Part shown: in pieces, positions 7,216 through 13,807 of the stretch
How the letters are laid out: every line of letters starts with the position of its first letter
Numbering within the stretch: position 1 is the first letter of the stretch
Source of the DNA: CAZVWH01 sp964631175
GTDB taxonomy: Bacteria > Planctomycetota > Phycisphaerae > Sedimentisphaerales > Anaerobacaceae
Reading direction: 5' to 3'
DNA length: 21,503 bases
Assembly: GCA_964631175.1 (NCBI GenBank)
Contig: CAZVWH010000051.1
Coordinates: 1 to 21,503 of the forward strand
Translations under genes and position numbers: made by a program
The notes under the pieces: model-generated
What the model was told of the DNA's origin: nothing
Databases searched by the model: none
The model's input: the letters and a program-made list of their open reading frames with translations, nothing else

Positions 7216-7416
7216 TCAAGTGCCAAAAGGGCCTGCCTGCAGGTTCTCTGAGCCGCAGTAAAGACACTTGGAATGTTGTCTGTGTAGTGTTCTGCCACAC
7301 GAAGCGCATTTTTTAACGACCCTTTTCAATTTACCATCCAGCTTGCCATCTCGCAGATCAACCTCATTGACCTTCTTAATGAGCAGCTTTTCATCCAAAT
7401 GGTTTGTCTCAGCTAT
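7216..7416 (-). CDS. Zinc-ribbon protein, N-terminus lost in assembly gap
   Basis: The frame is open from the edge of the gap at 7416 down to TGA at 7218-7216, giving 66 C-terminal residues. It contains a zinc-ribbon pattern, CASCG then CLYCGSE, with two CxxC pairs 12 residues apart, preceded by a basic, charged helix-like stretch (LIKKVNEVDLRDGKLDGKL). An internal TTG at 7398 could be taken as a start, but the frame clearly continues into the gap. Its start would lie in the gap or in the short sequence beyond it. It follows the pilus-like genes on the same strand. The function is unknown. Confidence 0.6.
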   Translation of the reverse strand: MAETNHLDEKLLIKKVNEVDLRDGKLDGKLKRVVKKCASCGRTLHRQHSKCLYCGSENLQAGPFGT

Positions 7417-7516
7417 NNNNNNNNNNNNNNNNNNNNNNNNNNNNNNNNNNNNNNNNNNNNNNNNNNNNNNNNNNNNNNNNNNNNNNNNNNNNNNNNNNNN
7501 NNNNNNNNNNNNNNNN
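7417..7516. other. Assembly gap (100 N)
   Basis: Exactly 100 undetermined bases, the usual placeholder for a scaffold join of unknown true length. It removes the 5' part of the zinc-ribbon gene, so the distance between flanks should not be trusted. Confidence 0.99.
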
Positions 7517-7568
7517 TTAGCTACGCTTAGTCAATTCGATCTTCAAGGAGCAAATTACATCATTCTCA

Positions 7569-7832
7569 TTATTCGTCACCTCCGTCATCAGCCTCATCGC
7601 CATCTTCTTGTTCACCTTCATCTTCGGCCTGTCCGTCGGTTTGCTCGCTTAGAAAAATAATTTGACCATCATTCAAAACAAATTCAGGCTCAGGCTCGTT
7701 AGGCTCTTCCGTTAAGCAGTTAGCAATTTTATCCATAGGATTCTGAGCCGATCGGCTAATAGGCCCACCGACCATTAGCAGTCCCACTAAAAACAATACG
7801 AGAATTAAAATATTTACAAGCGGTCTTTTCAT
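7569..7832 (-). CDS. Small membrane-anchored protein with acidic tail
   Basis: The 87-residue protein has one N-terminal hydrophobic segment (about residues 5-25, ILILVLFLVGLLMVGG), then a short linker. It ends in a very acidic tail rich in Asp, Glu and Gly. GAAAGG lies about 8 bases before the ATG, a good ribosome site. It starts 64 bp downstream of the larger PilX-like gene and is probably in the same transcript. I recognise no family. The layout would place the acidic tail outside the membrane if the N-terminus stays inside. It may be a small partner of the pilus-like proteins. Confidence 0.6.
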   Translation of the reverse strand: MKRPLVNILILVLFLVGLLMVGGPISRSAQNPMDKIANCLTEEPNEPEPEFVLNDGQIIFLSEQTDGQAEDEGEQEDGDEADDGGDE

Positions 7833-7896
7833 TTTATTGACCTTTCAAAAACGGCTGAACTTTTTTCTTGCTTACATCGGAAAAACCTAAGTAACC

Positions 7897-9510
7897 TCAC
7901 AAATTTTCACAATAAGTATTCTGTAAAGGCTTAATGACTATAGGGCTCATTATCCCGCTCGGCAGCATTTTATCTTCTTCGGGCGTGATAGCGATAACGC
8001 CTATATCGCCTAACTCGGTCGTTTCAGAACCTCCGTCCTCAAGGGTAGCGCCAATGTTAGTTACATATCCGCTGCTCCATTGTGTCGTGTCACACATGGA
8101 TATAATCGTTCCATAGATTTGTGCGTTGCCCCGCACATCAACAATCCCTCCAACTATGGCTCCGGTTAGCACATTGTTATCGCTCGTCTCCGGATTAGTG
8201 TTGCCCAGGTTTACATTAAAATGCGGAGCAAGAATGGTGGCTTCCTGTATGCCTGAGGTATTGTTAAAGGTTGCCTCACCGGTGAAGTATAGGGAATTTT
8301 GCCTCCACTTGAGTACTTGTGGCACATCGGTTACGACAACTCCGTTGAATGTGCAGTTCTCAAAGCGAACATTGTTGTAGTGGTAGCTGCCGCTTTTATA
8401 GCAATCAATATACAGTATGCCTTCAAAGGTGCAGTTTCTAAACAAAGCATTTCGGTTATCCGGAAGGTGCACATCGCTAAGGGTCTGGTTCTCATAGACA
8501 TGACGATTAAGCTTTAAGCTCGACCATGATGACGGCAGATTGTAATTGCCGGCAGCGTGGGGGAAGTACTCCACCTCCCTTTGGCCGCTTGGACATGACG
8601 GTATATCGGTAAGGCTGGAATTATAGCTGTCGGTATCATAATCACTGATGTCCATACCGGGTATGTCCTCGTACGGCTGTCCATAGTTTATGCCCTCATG
8701 GTACGCCTGTATTTCGTCTTCAGGGCTGTAAATACGGTTTCCCTCCTCATCAAACATAGGATTTCCATTTTCATCGAGTGTTTCCAGTTGATAATCATGA
8801 GCTTGAATCTGGTCCAGAGTCAGAACGGTATTGATGGTACCTTCCACCCTTGAGTCACTGGTCATATTGTAAGGCGGAATCTCAGGGCGGTTCCACGAGC
8901 TAAAGACATCGCCATGAATGGTAGTGTCGCCGGTCAGCCACATTCGGCCTCTGCTGGAAATGGCGTAGTTTAAGACCTGCCTGTCTTTTGTAACTTCCAT
9001 ATCCATCGTTATCTTTTTAGTCACTTCGACATCACTTCCTATAGCCTGTAATTTCATTGTACGACAATCATCATCGTAACGATAAAACCTTATGGAAAAG
9101 TCCACGTTTGAACTGCCAAAATTTATTGGTGGAATAATGACCTGGTCGCCGCTGCCCAGAGAGTCTGTAAAACGGCTCGATGAGCCGACCGTTTGTCCGT
9201 CAAGACCGACGTTCTGAAGATATTGACATAAATCGCTCCAAACCTGATCTGCCTCGGCATCTGAAACGAAATTAAATCCGGTTTCATCCAAAATCACCGT
9301 ACTAACGATGTACTTACCACAATCCAGGCCGGACAGAGCAGCCGATAAAGCTGAGTTGACCTTACATTGATTCGATGCAAGCTGCATATTCGTACCCGAT
9401 ATAGCTGCCATGCTGACAGCCAAGGCTGAGAATATCAGCACAAAAATCATGGATATGATAAGCGCAGCACCTCGACGCTTGTGGCGAATTATTCCTTTGG
9501 TGAGCTTCAT
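7897..9510 (-). CDS. PilX-like type IV pilus-associated protein with beta-rich body, paralogue 1
   Basis: The 537-residue protein begins with a basic stretch and a prepilin-like hydrophobic helix, KRRGAALIISMIFVLIF (residues 11-27). The likely cleavage point is after Gly14, and as in PilX there is no Glu at +5. SGTNMQLASNQ follows, as in PilX_N domains. The body is long and carries many Gly-Asn-Thr strand repeats near the end (TGAIVGGIVDVRGNAQIYGTI), like the bactofilin-like or DUF7305-type C-terminal domain; I offer that name as a likeness. It should be an inner-membrane or secreted minor-pilin-like protein. The nearby gene at 9710-11098 is a paralogue with the same N-terminus (ISMIF, SGTN, ANQ) and related leader DNA. 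No strong ribosome site is seen. Confidence 0.75.
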   Translation of the reverse strand: MKLTKGIIRHKRRGAALIISMIFVLIFSALAVSMAAISGTNMQLASNQCKVNSALSAALSGLDCGKYIVSTVILDETGFNFVSDAEADQVWSDLCQYLQNVGLDGQTVGSSSRFTDSLGSGDQVIIPPINFGSSNVDFSIRFYRYDDDCRTMKLQAIGSDVEVTKKITMDMEVTKDRQVLNYAISSRGRMWLTGDTTIHGDVFSSWNRPEIPPYNMTSDSRVEGTINTVLTLDQIQAHDYQLETLDENGNPMFDEEGNRIYSPEDEIQAYHEGINYGQPYEDIPGMDISDYDTDSYNSSLTDIPSCPSGQREVEYFPHAAGNYNLPSSWSSLKLNRHVYENQTLSDVHLPDNRNALFRNCTFEGILYIDCYKSGSYHYNNVRFENCTFNGVVVTDVPQVLKWRQNSLYFTGEATFNNTSGIQEATILAPHFNVNLGNTNPETSDNNVLTGAIVGGIVDVRGNAQIYGTIISMCDTTQWSSGYVTNIGATLEDGGSETTELGDIGVIAITPEEDKMLPSGIMSPIVIKPLQNTYCENL

Positions 9511-9640
9511 TCTCGCTGCTGGAAAAGCCCCATTTAGAAGCGATTTAAAGATTTATACACCTATAGCTTAAAACTTCTACATGCTAACTAAAATATAAGA
9601 AATATTCACCAAAAAGACAAAGTGAATTGGTAGATTAGCG

Positions 9641-9697
9641 GATTAGTGAATTAGTTATCACGCCTTATGGAATCGTAGGTCCTCTAATTCACTAATC
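9641..9697 (-). terminator. Hairpin just downstream of PilX-like paralogue 2
   Basis: GATTAGTGAATTAG (9641-9654) is matched perfectly in reverse at 9684-9697, a 14-bp stem with a 29-base loop. It begins 12 bases after the stop of the minus-strand gene. No T tract follows directly, so it may be an RNA-stabilising hairpin or an AATTAGTGAATT-type dispersed repeat. Confidence 0.4.
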
Positions 9698-9709
9698 AAC
9701 TCACCCCGG

Positions 9710-11098
9710 TTAAAGCGTGATTTCTGAATAGGAGGATGGGTCGTATTGTAATATTATCTCCGGCACAAAGCCGGCAGGCACATGGATTGTGCCGGAACGA
9801 TTGAAGTAAAGATCACTGTTTCCTGTGATTTCCGCCTCGGCATCGGAGTAATTTAAGATGGAACCACTGATTGTTCCACCTGCGTTTCCATAAAATTGGA
9901 TCCCATTGGCGGCTATCGTACCATTCATAGTATTGAAGTTTCCACCAAAAGATGCACTAAATCCGGGAGCGATAAGGAAGGTGCCGGTTTCATTACGAAG
10001 CTGGGAGAATTGCTCCTCGTCGGGAAGGTCGGTAACAGGGAAGCTGATGACATTACCGGAAAAATTAATCTGATTAGCTCCGGAGTTATCATTCAAATCG
10101 CCGTCGCCGACGATGATACCTGTTATTATTGTACCTCCGGTAAATGTCACTACGCTGGGTGCCTCAATAAATACGACGCCATTCAACGTGACATGACCTG
10201 TAAAATTGGGATTTGTACCAGCCAGAATTCTTACGTTTTCATACGTTGCATTTGTAGCAGTATCGGTATTAGGATCAATCACATTTGTAACATAATTCTC
10301 AAAGTACGTCGGATTAGGCTCAGGGAATTTACTCGTCGCAACGCCAAATGAAACGTGGTTATCTATCGCATCCTGACCTGTTTCGCCTCCGATGCCGGCC
10401 TTTGCACCTTGCAAATAAACACAGGCTATCGGATTGACGATGCTTACATTGCCTGCTATTTGTGAGTTGCCTGTTATCGACAACGCTAAATTTGAATTTT
10501 CACTTTCAATATAGACATTTGATTCAACAGAAACGTTAACACCTTCAAGCTCTACATTACCTGTTAATGATAAAGGTCCTTTGGTTGCAACAGCGTAGTC
10601 AAAAACCGTATTTGCTCTCTCGGCTAATTTGTAATTGCCACTTATGGTTTTGCTGATCGGGCTATAAACACCGGTAACATCCACTTGTAACGTCTCGGGG
10701 GCAACCTGTGTAATCACAGCGGAAAAATTTTGTTCCGTACCCGAATCGAGTGTAATGCTCGGAACGGTTATGCTTGAGCTATCGCTGTACAAATTAATGT
10801 TAGAAACATCATTGGCAACCGTTTGAAGAGAATTTGCAATCCTACTAAACATTAGCTCTTGCGCAGTGGTGCCTGGTACTGAGACACTATTTAACCAAAG
10901 GCGAATAATCTGATGTCCTGATTCGGCGCATGCCCTTGCGCAATTAGCTTTGTGCTGATTTGCGGCTATTTGTATGTTCGTGCCGGACATCACTGCCATG
11001 CCGGCAAGCAGGGCGGTGAACATAACCACAAATATCATAGATATGATAAGTGTTATACCCTGATGCCTCCGACAGGTTAATTTGCCTGTGAGGTTCAT
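9710..11098 (-). CDS. PilX-like type IV pilus-associated protein with beta-rich body, paralogue 2
   Basis: The 462-residue protein starts MNLTGKLTCRRHQGITLIIS, with a predicted prepilin-like cleavage after Gly14 and a hydrophobic helix to about residue 37. SGTNIQIAANQHK follows, matching paralogue 1. The body is beta-helix-like, with repeated TGN, SGN and YGN turns. It ends in GNSDLYFNRSG, PAGFVPE and PSSYSE, a closing pattern seen in the DUF7305-like tails of pilus proteins. I chose the ATG at 11098 rather than the GTG at 11122, because it aligns with the start of paralogue 1. The sequence before both starts is related (a TTTTC run, a GC-rich tract, then AATGAA). It likely forms an operon with paralogue 1, which is 199 bp downstream. 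Its exact pilus or secretion role is unknown. Confidence 0.75.
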   Translation of the reverse strand: MNLTGKLTCRRHQGITLIISMIFVVMFTALLAGMAVMSGTNIQIAANQHKANCARACAESGHQIIRLWLNSVSVPGTTAQELMFSRIANSLQTVANDVSNINLYSDSSSITVPSITLDSGTEQNFSAVITQVAPETLQVDVTGVYSPISKTISGNYKLAERANTVFDYAVATKGPLSLTGNVELEGVNVSVESNVYIESENSNLALSITGNSQIAGNVSIVNPIACVYLQGAKAGIGGETGQDAIDNHVSFGVATSKFPEPNPTYFENYVTNVIDPNTDTATNATYENVRILAGTNPNFTGHVTLNGVVFIEAPSVVTFTGGTIITGIIVGDGDLNDNSGANQINFSGNVISFPVTDLPDEEQFSQLRNETGTFLIAPGFSASFGGNFNTMNGTIAANGIQFYGNAGGTISGSILNYSDAEAEITGNSDLYFNRSGTIHVPAGFVPEIILQYDPSSYSEITL

Positions 11099-11125
11099 TT
11101 TTCCGCCCCCGAAAAACCTCACCTA

Positions 11126-11258
11126 TACCAATTGTAATTAATCCTTGTTCCACATATACTTAAGGCAGAAGGCAGACTTTATAGTTATTGCCTCAGAAGC
11201 ACCGTGAACCACATCAGAAAATCCAGTAAAAAAACGCTGAAATTATGTACAATTGGTA
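11126..11258. repeat. ~133-bp inverted-repeat element, copy A
   Basis: TACCAATTGTA at 11126-11136 is matched in perfect reverse by TACAATTGGTA at 11248-11258. The interior aligns along its length with copy B at 11538-11669, best at GAACCACATCAGA and ATCCAG. A central stem TAAGGCA/TGCCTCA has one mismatch. The right end is followed by TTATA. No ORF is carried. It looks like a MITE-like or structured non-coding element. Confidence 0.75.
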
Positions 11259-11291
11259 TTATACCAATATATAGATATATATCTGCATATA

Positions 11292-11321
11292 TTAGCAGTT
11301 TCTTTTAGCAGAAACTGCTAA
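11292..11321. other. Perfect 12-bp stem-loop
   Basis: TTAGCAGTTTCT at 11292-11303 pairs with AGAAACTGCTAA at 11310-11321 around a 6-base loop. It lies between the first inverted-repeat element and the 83-bp tandem repeats. No T tract follows on either strand, so it is not a standard terminator. Confidence 0.7.
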
Positions 11322-11369
11322 TAGCAATTGTAATTAATCCTTGCGCCTCATCCTGATTTATCTTTAAGC

Positions 11370-11535
11370 AATACCTAACTATCTTAGGTATTATGAATTT
11401 CAAATTTAACATCGTGTATCAAGAATCCAACATCAAATTGTAAGGTAGATATAATACTTAACTGTCTTAGGTATTATGAGGCTCAAATTTAGCATAGTGT
11501 ATCAAGAATCTAATTTCAAATTGTAAAGTATATAT
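11370..11535. repeat. Two tandem copies of an 83-bp unit
   Basis: Unit 1 (11370-11452) starts AATACCTAACTATCTTAGGTATT and unit 2 (11453-11535) starts AATACTTAACTGTCTTAGG. They match over most of their length, for example GTGTATCAAGAATC and CAAATTGTAA in both. Each begins with a 9-bp inverted repeat (AATACCTAA/TTAGGTATT), imperfect by one base in unit 2. They are non-coding. Confidence 0.85.
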
Positions 11536-11537
11536 AA

Positions 11538-11669
11538 TATCAATTGTGATTAGTCCCTGTGTATCATATATTTGAGCCAGCTTGTGGATTCAATATTTAT
11601 TGGCTCAGCAGAGCCATGAACCACATCAGATAATCCAGCAAAAGCAATGTAATTGAGTACAACTGGTAT
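11538..11669. repeat. ~132-bp inverted-repeat element, copy B
   Basis: This is a diverged copy of 11126-11258. Its ends are TATCAATTGTG (11538-11548) and TACAACTGGTA (11659-11669). Its central stem is perfect over seven pairs, TGAGCCA/TGGCTCA. Relative to copy A, one pair is changed from G-C to C-G on both sides, so pairing is kept. Confidence 0.75.
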
Positions 11670-11800
11670 TATGTGGGCTTTTCTAATAAAATTATAATCC
11701 CATTTTAGCTTATGACAAATTAATTGATTTGGCAACACAAGGAATATTTATTATAGAGCTGGTGTCCGATAAATAACTGTCGATTGCTGCCGGAATGAGA

Positions 11801-13483
11801 CTACAAAGTGTGCTCTTTTTCTGCAAAGTATGAGCTGCGTGCAAATGGAGAAGAGATAATCCAGGAAAATCCTAAATCAATTGCTTTTTGCCTCCAGAAA
11901 TTGAATTTTGCAGGAGTTATATATTCAACCACTTCCAGCGCATTTTTTGATGGTTTCAAATATTGACCAATCGTGATCCTATCACAGCCCACATTGCGCA
12001 AATCCTCCAAGACTTGCTCGGCTTCGGCATCTGTTTCTCCCAAGCCAAGCATAATTGAAGATTTGGTCTGGACGCCGGCGAGGTTTTGTTTGGCTATCTT
12101 AAGCAGGTTCAGAGAGCGCTGATAGTTTCCGCCTGCTCTGGCAACCGGATAAAGAGAAGGTACAGTCTCAACATTGTGAGCAAATACAAATGGCAGGGCG
12201 TCACGTAATATCTCTACGGCCTCTTCTTGATAATTGCGGAAGTCGGGAGTTAGTATTTCAAATTTTATCCCGTTAGACATATTTACTCCGTTAGAAATCT
12301 TCTCTCTTCCGGCCATATTATTATCGTTTTGTAAATGTCTAACGGGATTCATATTGTGACAGAGCTGCCTTATCGTATTAATGCAGCTGCGAAAATGGCC
12401 GGCGCCGCCGTCCGGCAAATCATCGCGATCGACGCTGGTAATTACTAAATATTTCAACTGCATTTGCTTTGCCATCTCCGCGAGGCGCAGCGGTTCAGAC
12501 GGATCCGGCGGAGCAGGTCTGCCGGTAGCTACCGAACAGAACTTACAGTTTCGCGTGCAGATATTGCCCAGAATTAAGACCGTCACAGTTCCTCTTGACC
12601 AGCACTGGCCTCGATTGGGACAATTTGCATTGTTGCATATTGTCTCTATGTTCAGTGAGGTTAATATGTTTTCAACTTTTTTATAAGTCCGGCTGGCCGG
12701 TAAGGGTCTGCGTAACCAAGGCGGCAGCTTCCGGTCGGAGAACGGATGATGGAGAGCTGAGGACGGACTTCTGTCTTTTGTATCCTGTCTTTCGTCTTCT
12801 GAATCCTGGGACACCTTAGAGAAATGTTTTTTAAGTAGTTTGCTCAGGCTTTGTTTTAGCTCACTAATCGAATTATATTTACCGGTCTCTTTTAATACCG
12901 ATGTTATTTCTACACCATCAAGGCCACATGGAATAAATAAATCGAAAATGCTTAAATCGTTTTGGATGTTTATAGCCATGCCGTGGTAAGTTACTAATTT
13001 CGATACGCGTACGCCGATAGAAGCGATTTTTTTCTCCCCCACCCATAGGCCTGGAAAACCTTTTCGTCTCTGGCTGTGAACGCCCAATTGCTGCAGTAGC
13101 TCTATACCTATTGTTTCCAGTTTTCTGATGTATTCGGTTATTCCCAGGCCGAGCTCTTGCAGATTGATAATCGGATAAAAGACTAACTGGCCAGGATTAT
13201 GTGCGGTTGCCCCGCCGCCTCTGCGAATATCAACTACGTCGATATGCCGCTGTGCTAAATCTTCTTTATTGTACAGCAGTTTGTTGGCGTTTTGACGTGC
13301 ACCAAGGGTGATAACAGTGGGGTGCTCAACTATTAAAATGGTATTGGATATTTTTCCTTCGCGTCTTTTATCGCGTAATTCGTGCTGAGTTTGCAGAACC
13401 TCTCTGTAATCGGCAAGGCCGCAATCAATAACCTGTAAAAAATCGTTTTTGTTTTGTTCAAGGTTCTGTGACACGATTTTCAT
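11801..13483 (-). CDS. lipB-lipA: LipB-LipA fusion: octanoyltransferase joined to lipoyl synthase, with palindromic insertion
   Basis: One 560-residue frame encodes both lipoylation enzymes. Residues ~15-220 are LipB, which moves octanoate from acyl carrier protein to a lipoyl domain: RGGGATAHNPGQ (88-99), a catalytic Lys in EKKIASIG (Lys152) and Cys186 in IPCGLDG. Residues ~255-560 are LipA, the radical-SAM enzyme that inserts sulfur: the auxiliary-cluster cysteines 283, 288 and 294, the CxxxC xxC set 309, 313 and 316, and the final RSSY (549-552). All key residues are intact. Two segments are odd. The linker 224-252 is charged and encoded by low-complexity repeat DNA. Residues 379-405 are an insertion compared with E. 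coli LipA, encoded by a palindromic element. No clear ribosome site precedes the ATG. lpd lies upstream on the same strand. I am confident of both domains; activity despite the insert is inference. Confidence 0.95.
   Translation of the reverse strand: MKIVSQNLEQNKNDFLQVIDCGLADYREVLQTQHELRDKRREGKISNTILIVEHPTVITLGARQNANKLLYNKEDLAQRHIDVVDIRRGGGATAHNPGQLVFYPIINLQELGLGITEYIRKLETIGIELLQQLGVHSQRRKGFPGLWVGEKKIASIGVRVSKLVTYHGMAINIQNDLSIFDLFIPCGLDGVEITSVLKETGKYNSISELKQSLSKLLKKHFSKVSQDSEDERQDTKDRSPSSALHHPFSDRKLPPWLRRPLPASRTYKKVENILTSLNIETICNNANCPNRGQCWSRGTVTVLILGNICTRNCKFCSVATGRPAPPDPSEPLRLAEMAKQMQLKYLVITSVDRDDLPDGGAGHFRSCINTIRQLCHNMNPVRHLQNDNNMAGREKISNGVNMSNGIKFEILTPDFRNYQEEAVEILRDALPFVFAHNVETVPSLYPVARAGGNYQRSLNLLKIAKQNLAGVQTKSSIMLGLGETDAEAEQVLEDLRNVGCDRITIGQYLKPSKNALEVVEYITPAKFNFWRQKAIDLGFSWIISSPFARSSYFAEKEHTL
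12267..12348. repeat. In-frame palindromic element inside the LipA coding region
   Basis: ATCCCGTTAGACAT at 12267-12280 and ATGTCTAACGGGAT at 12335-12348 are perfect reverse complements; with a 2-base bulge the stem extends by about four more pairs (TTAC/GTAA). The 82-bp element coincides with an in-frame insertion of about 27 residues (379-405), between the IRQLCHNM helix and the IKFEILTPDF strand. Confidence 0.85.
12728..12814 (-). repeat. Low-complexity repeat DNA encoding the LipB-LipA linker
   Basis: The coding-strand text is built from GACAGG, GACGAAAGAC and GTCCGTCCTC-like units, the style of degenerate intergenic repeats rather than conserved protein sequence. It encodes residues 224-252, rich in Asp, Glu, Arg and Ser, exactly between the two catalytic domains. 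Confidence 0.55.
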
Positions 13484-13519
13484 TTTAACATTGCGTAGTA
13501 TTTTTTACAAATAATTTGA

Positions 13520-13540
13520 CCCCCAGGATAAACCTGGGGG
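13520..13540. repeat. CCCCCAGG/CCTGGGGG hairpin
   Basis: A perfect 8-bp stem with a 5-base loop, 37 bp upstream of the lipB-lipA start. Read in reverse it aligns with the hairpin at 13774-13794, including the flanking TTTAG. No T tract follows, so it looks like a dispersed REP-like hairpin. Confidence 0.7.
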
Positions 13541-13773
13541 CTAAACGCGTTGTAGATGGATGATTATTCTCGGTGATGTTATTCTTGTATATCTCAGAAT
13601 CCATAGAGACTGTTGTAAGCCACTATAAAAATGCAGCGAGGCTTGCGCTACAGGCGAGCGGTTTTATTGGTAGAGTGTGGACGAGAGGTTTCGATAAGCG
13701 TTTCTGTTTCACGAAGTAAGACCTGGAGAAACGAATTAGATATGTCGAGTCACACAACAAATTCAATGTTTAG

Positions 13774-13794
13774 CCCCCAAGTTTACCTTGGGGG
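13774..13794 (-). terminator. CCCCCAAG/CTTGGGGG hairpin after lpd
   Basis: A perfect 8-bp stem with a 5-base loop, 13 bases past the lpd stop on the minus strand. It could end or stabilise the lpd transcript, although the following bases are not U-rich. Compared with 13520-13540 a stem G-C pair has become A-T on both sides. Confidence 0.45.
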
Positions 13795-13807
13795 TTTACC
13801 CTGTGGG

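Larger units (their letters stand above)
11099..11800. other. 700-bp repeat-dense intergenic region
   Basis: No gene is credible here. The region is AT-rich. It contains two ~133-bp inverted-repeat elements, a partial third copy of their left end (11322-11343), a perfect 12-bp hairpin and an 83-bp tandem duplication, each listed separately. It separates the divergently placed LipBA 3' end from the PilX-like 5' end, both on the minus strand. Confidence 0.7.
13484..13807. other. 324-bp intergenic region between lpd and lipB-lipA
   Basis: No gene is seen; a plus-strand frame at 13631-13903 runs into lpd and is spurious. The ends of the region hold two related hairpins in opposite orientation (13520-13540 and 13774-13794). 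Confidence 0.55.

Noticed and set aside
7268..7660. Plus-strand frame across the N gap
   Set aside because: It passes through undetermined bases and is opposite better minus-strand genes.
9896..10351. Plus-strand frame of 151 residues inside the PilX-like gene
   Set aside because: It is opposite a good coding frame with clear domain structure, so it is a shadow.
11370..11535. CRISPR array
   Set aside because: Only two long tandem units with no spacers; CRISPR needs short repeats with unique spacers.
13640..13690. Possible tRNA-like stems in the lpd-lipBA gap
   Set aside because: Only one imperfect stem (GCTTGC/GCGAGC) is seen; no acceptor, anticodon or T arm set.
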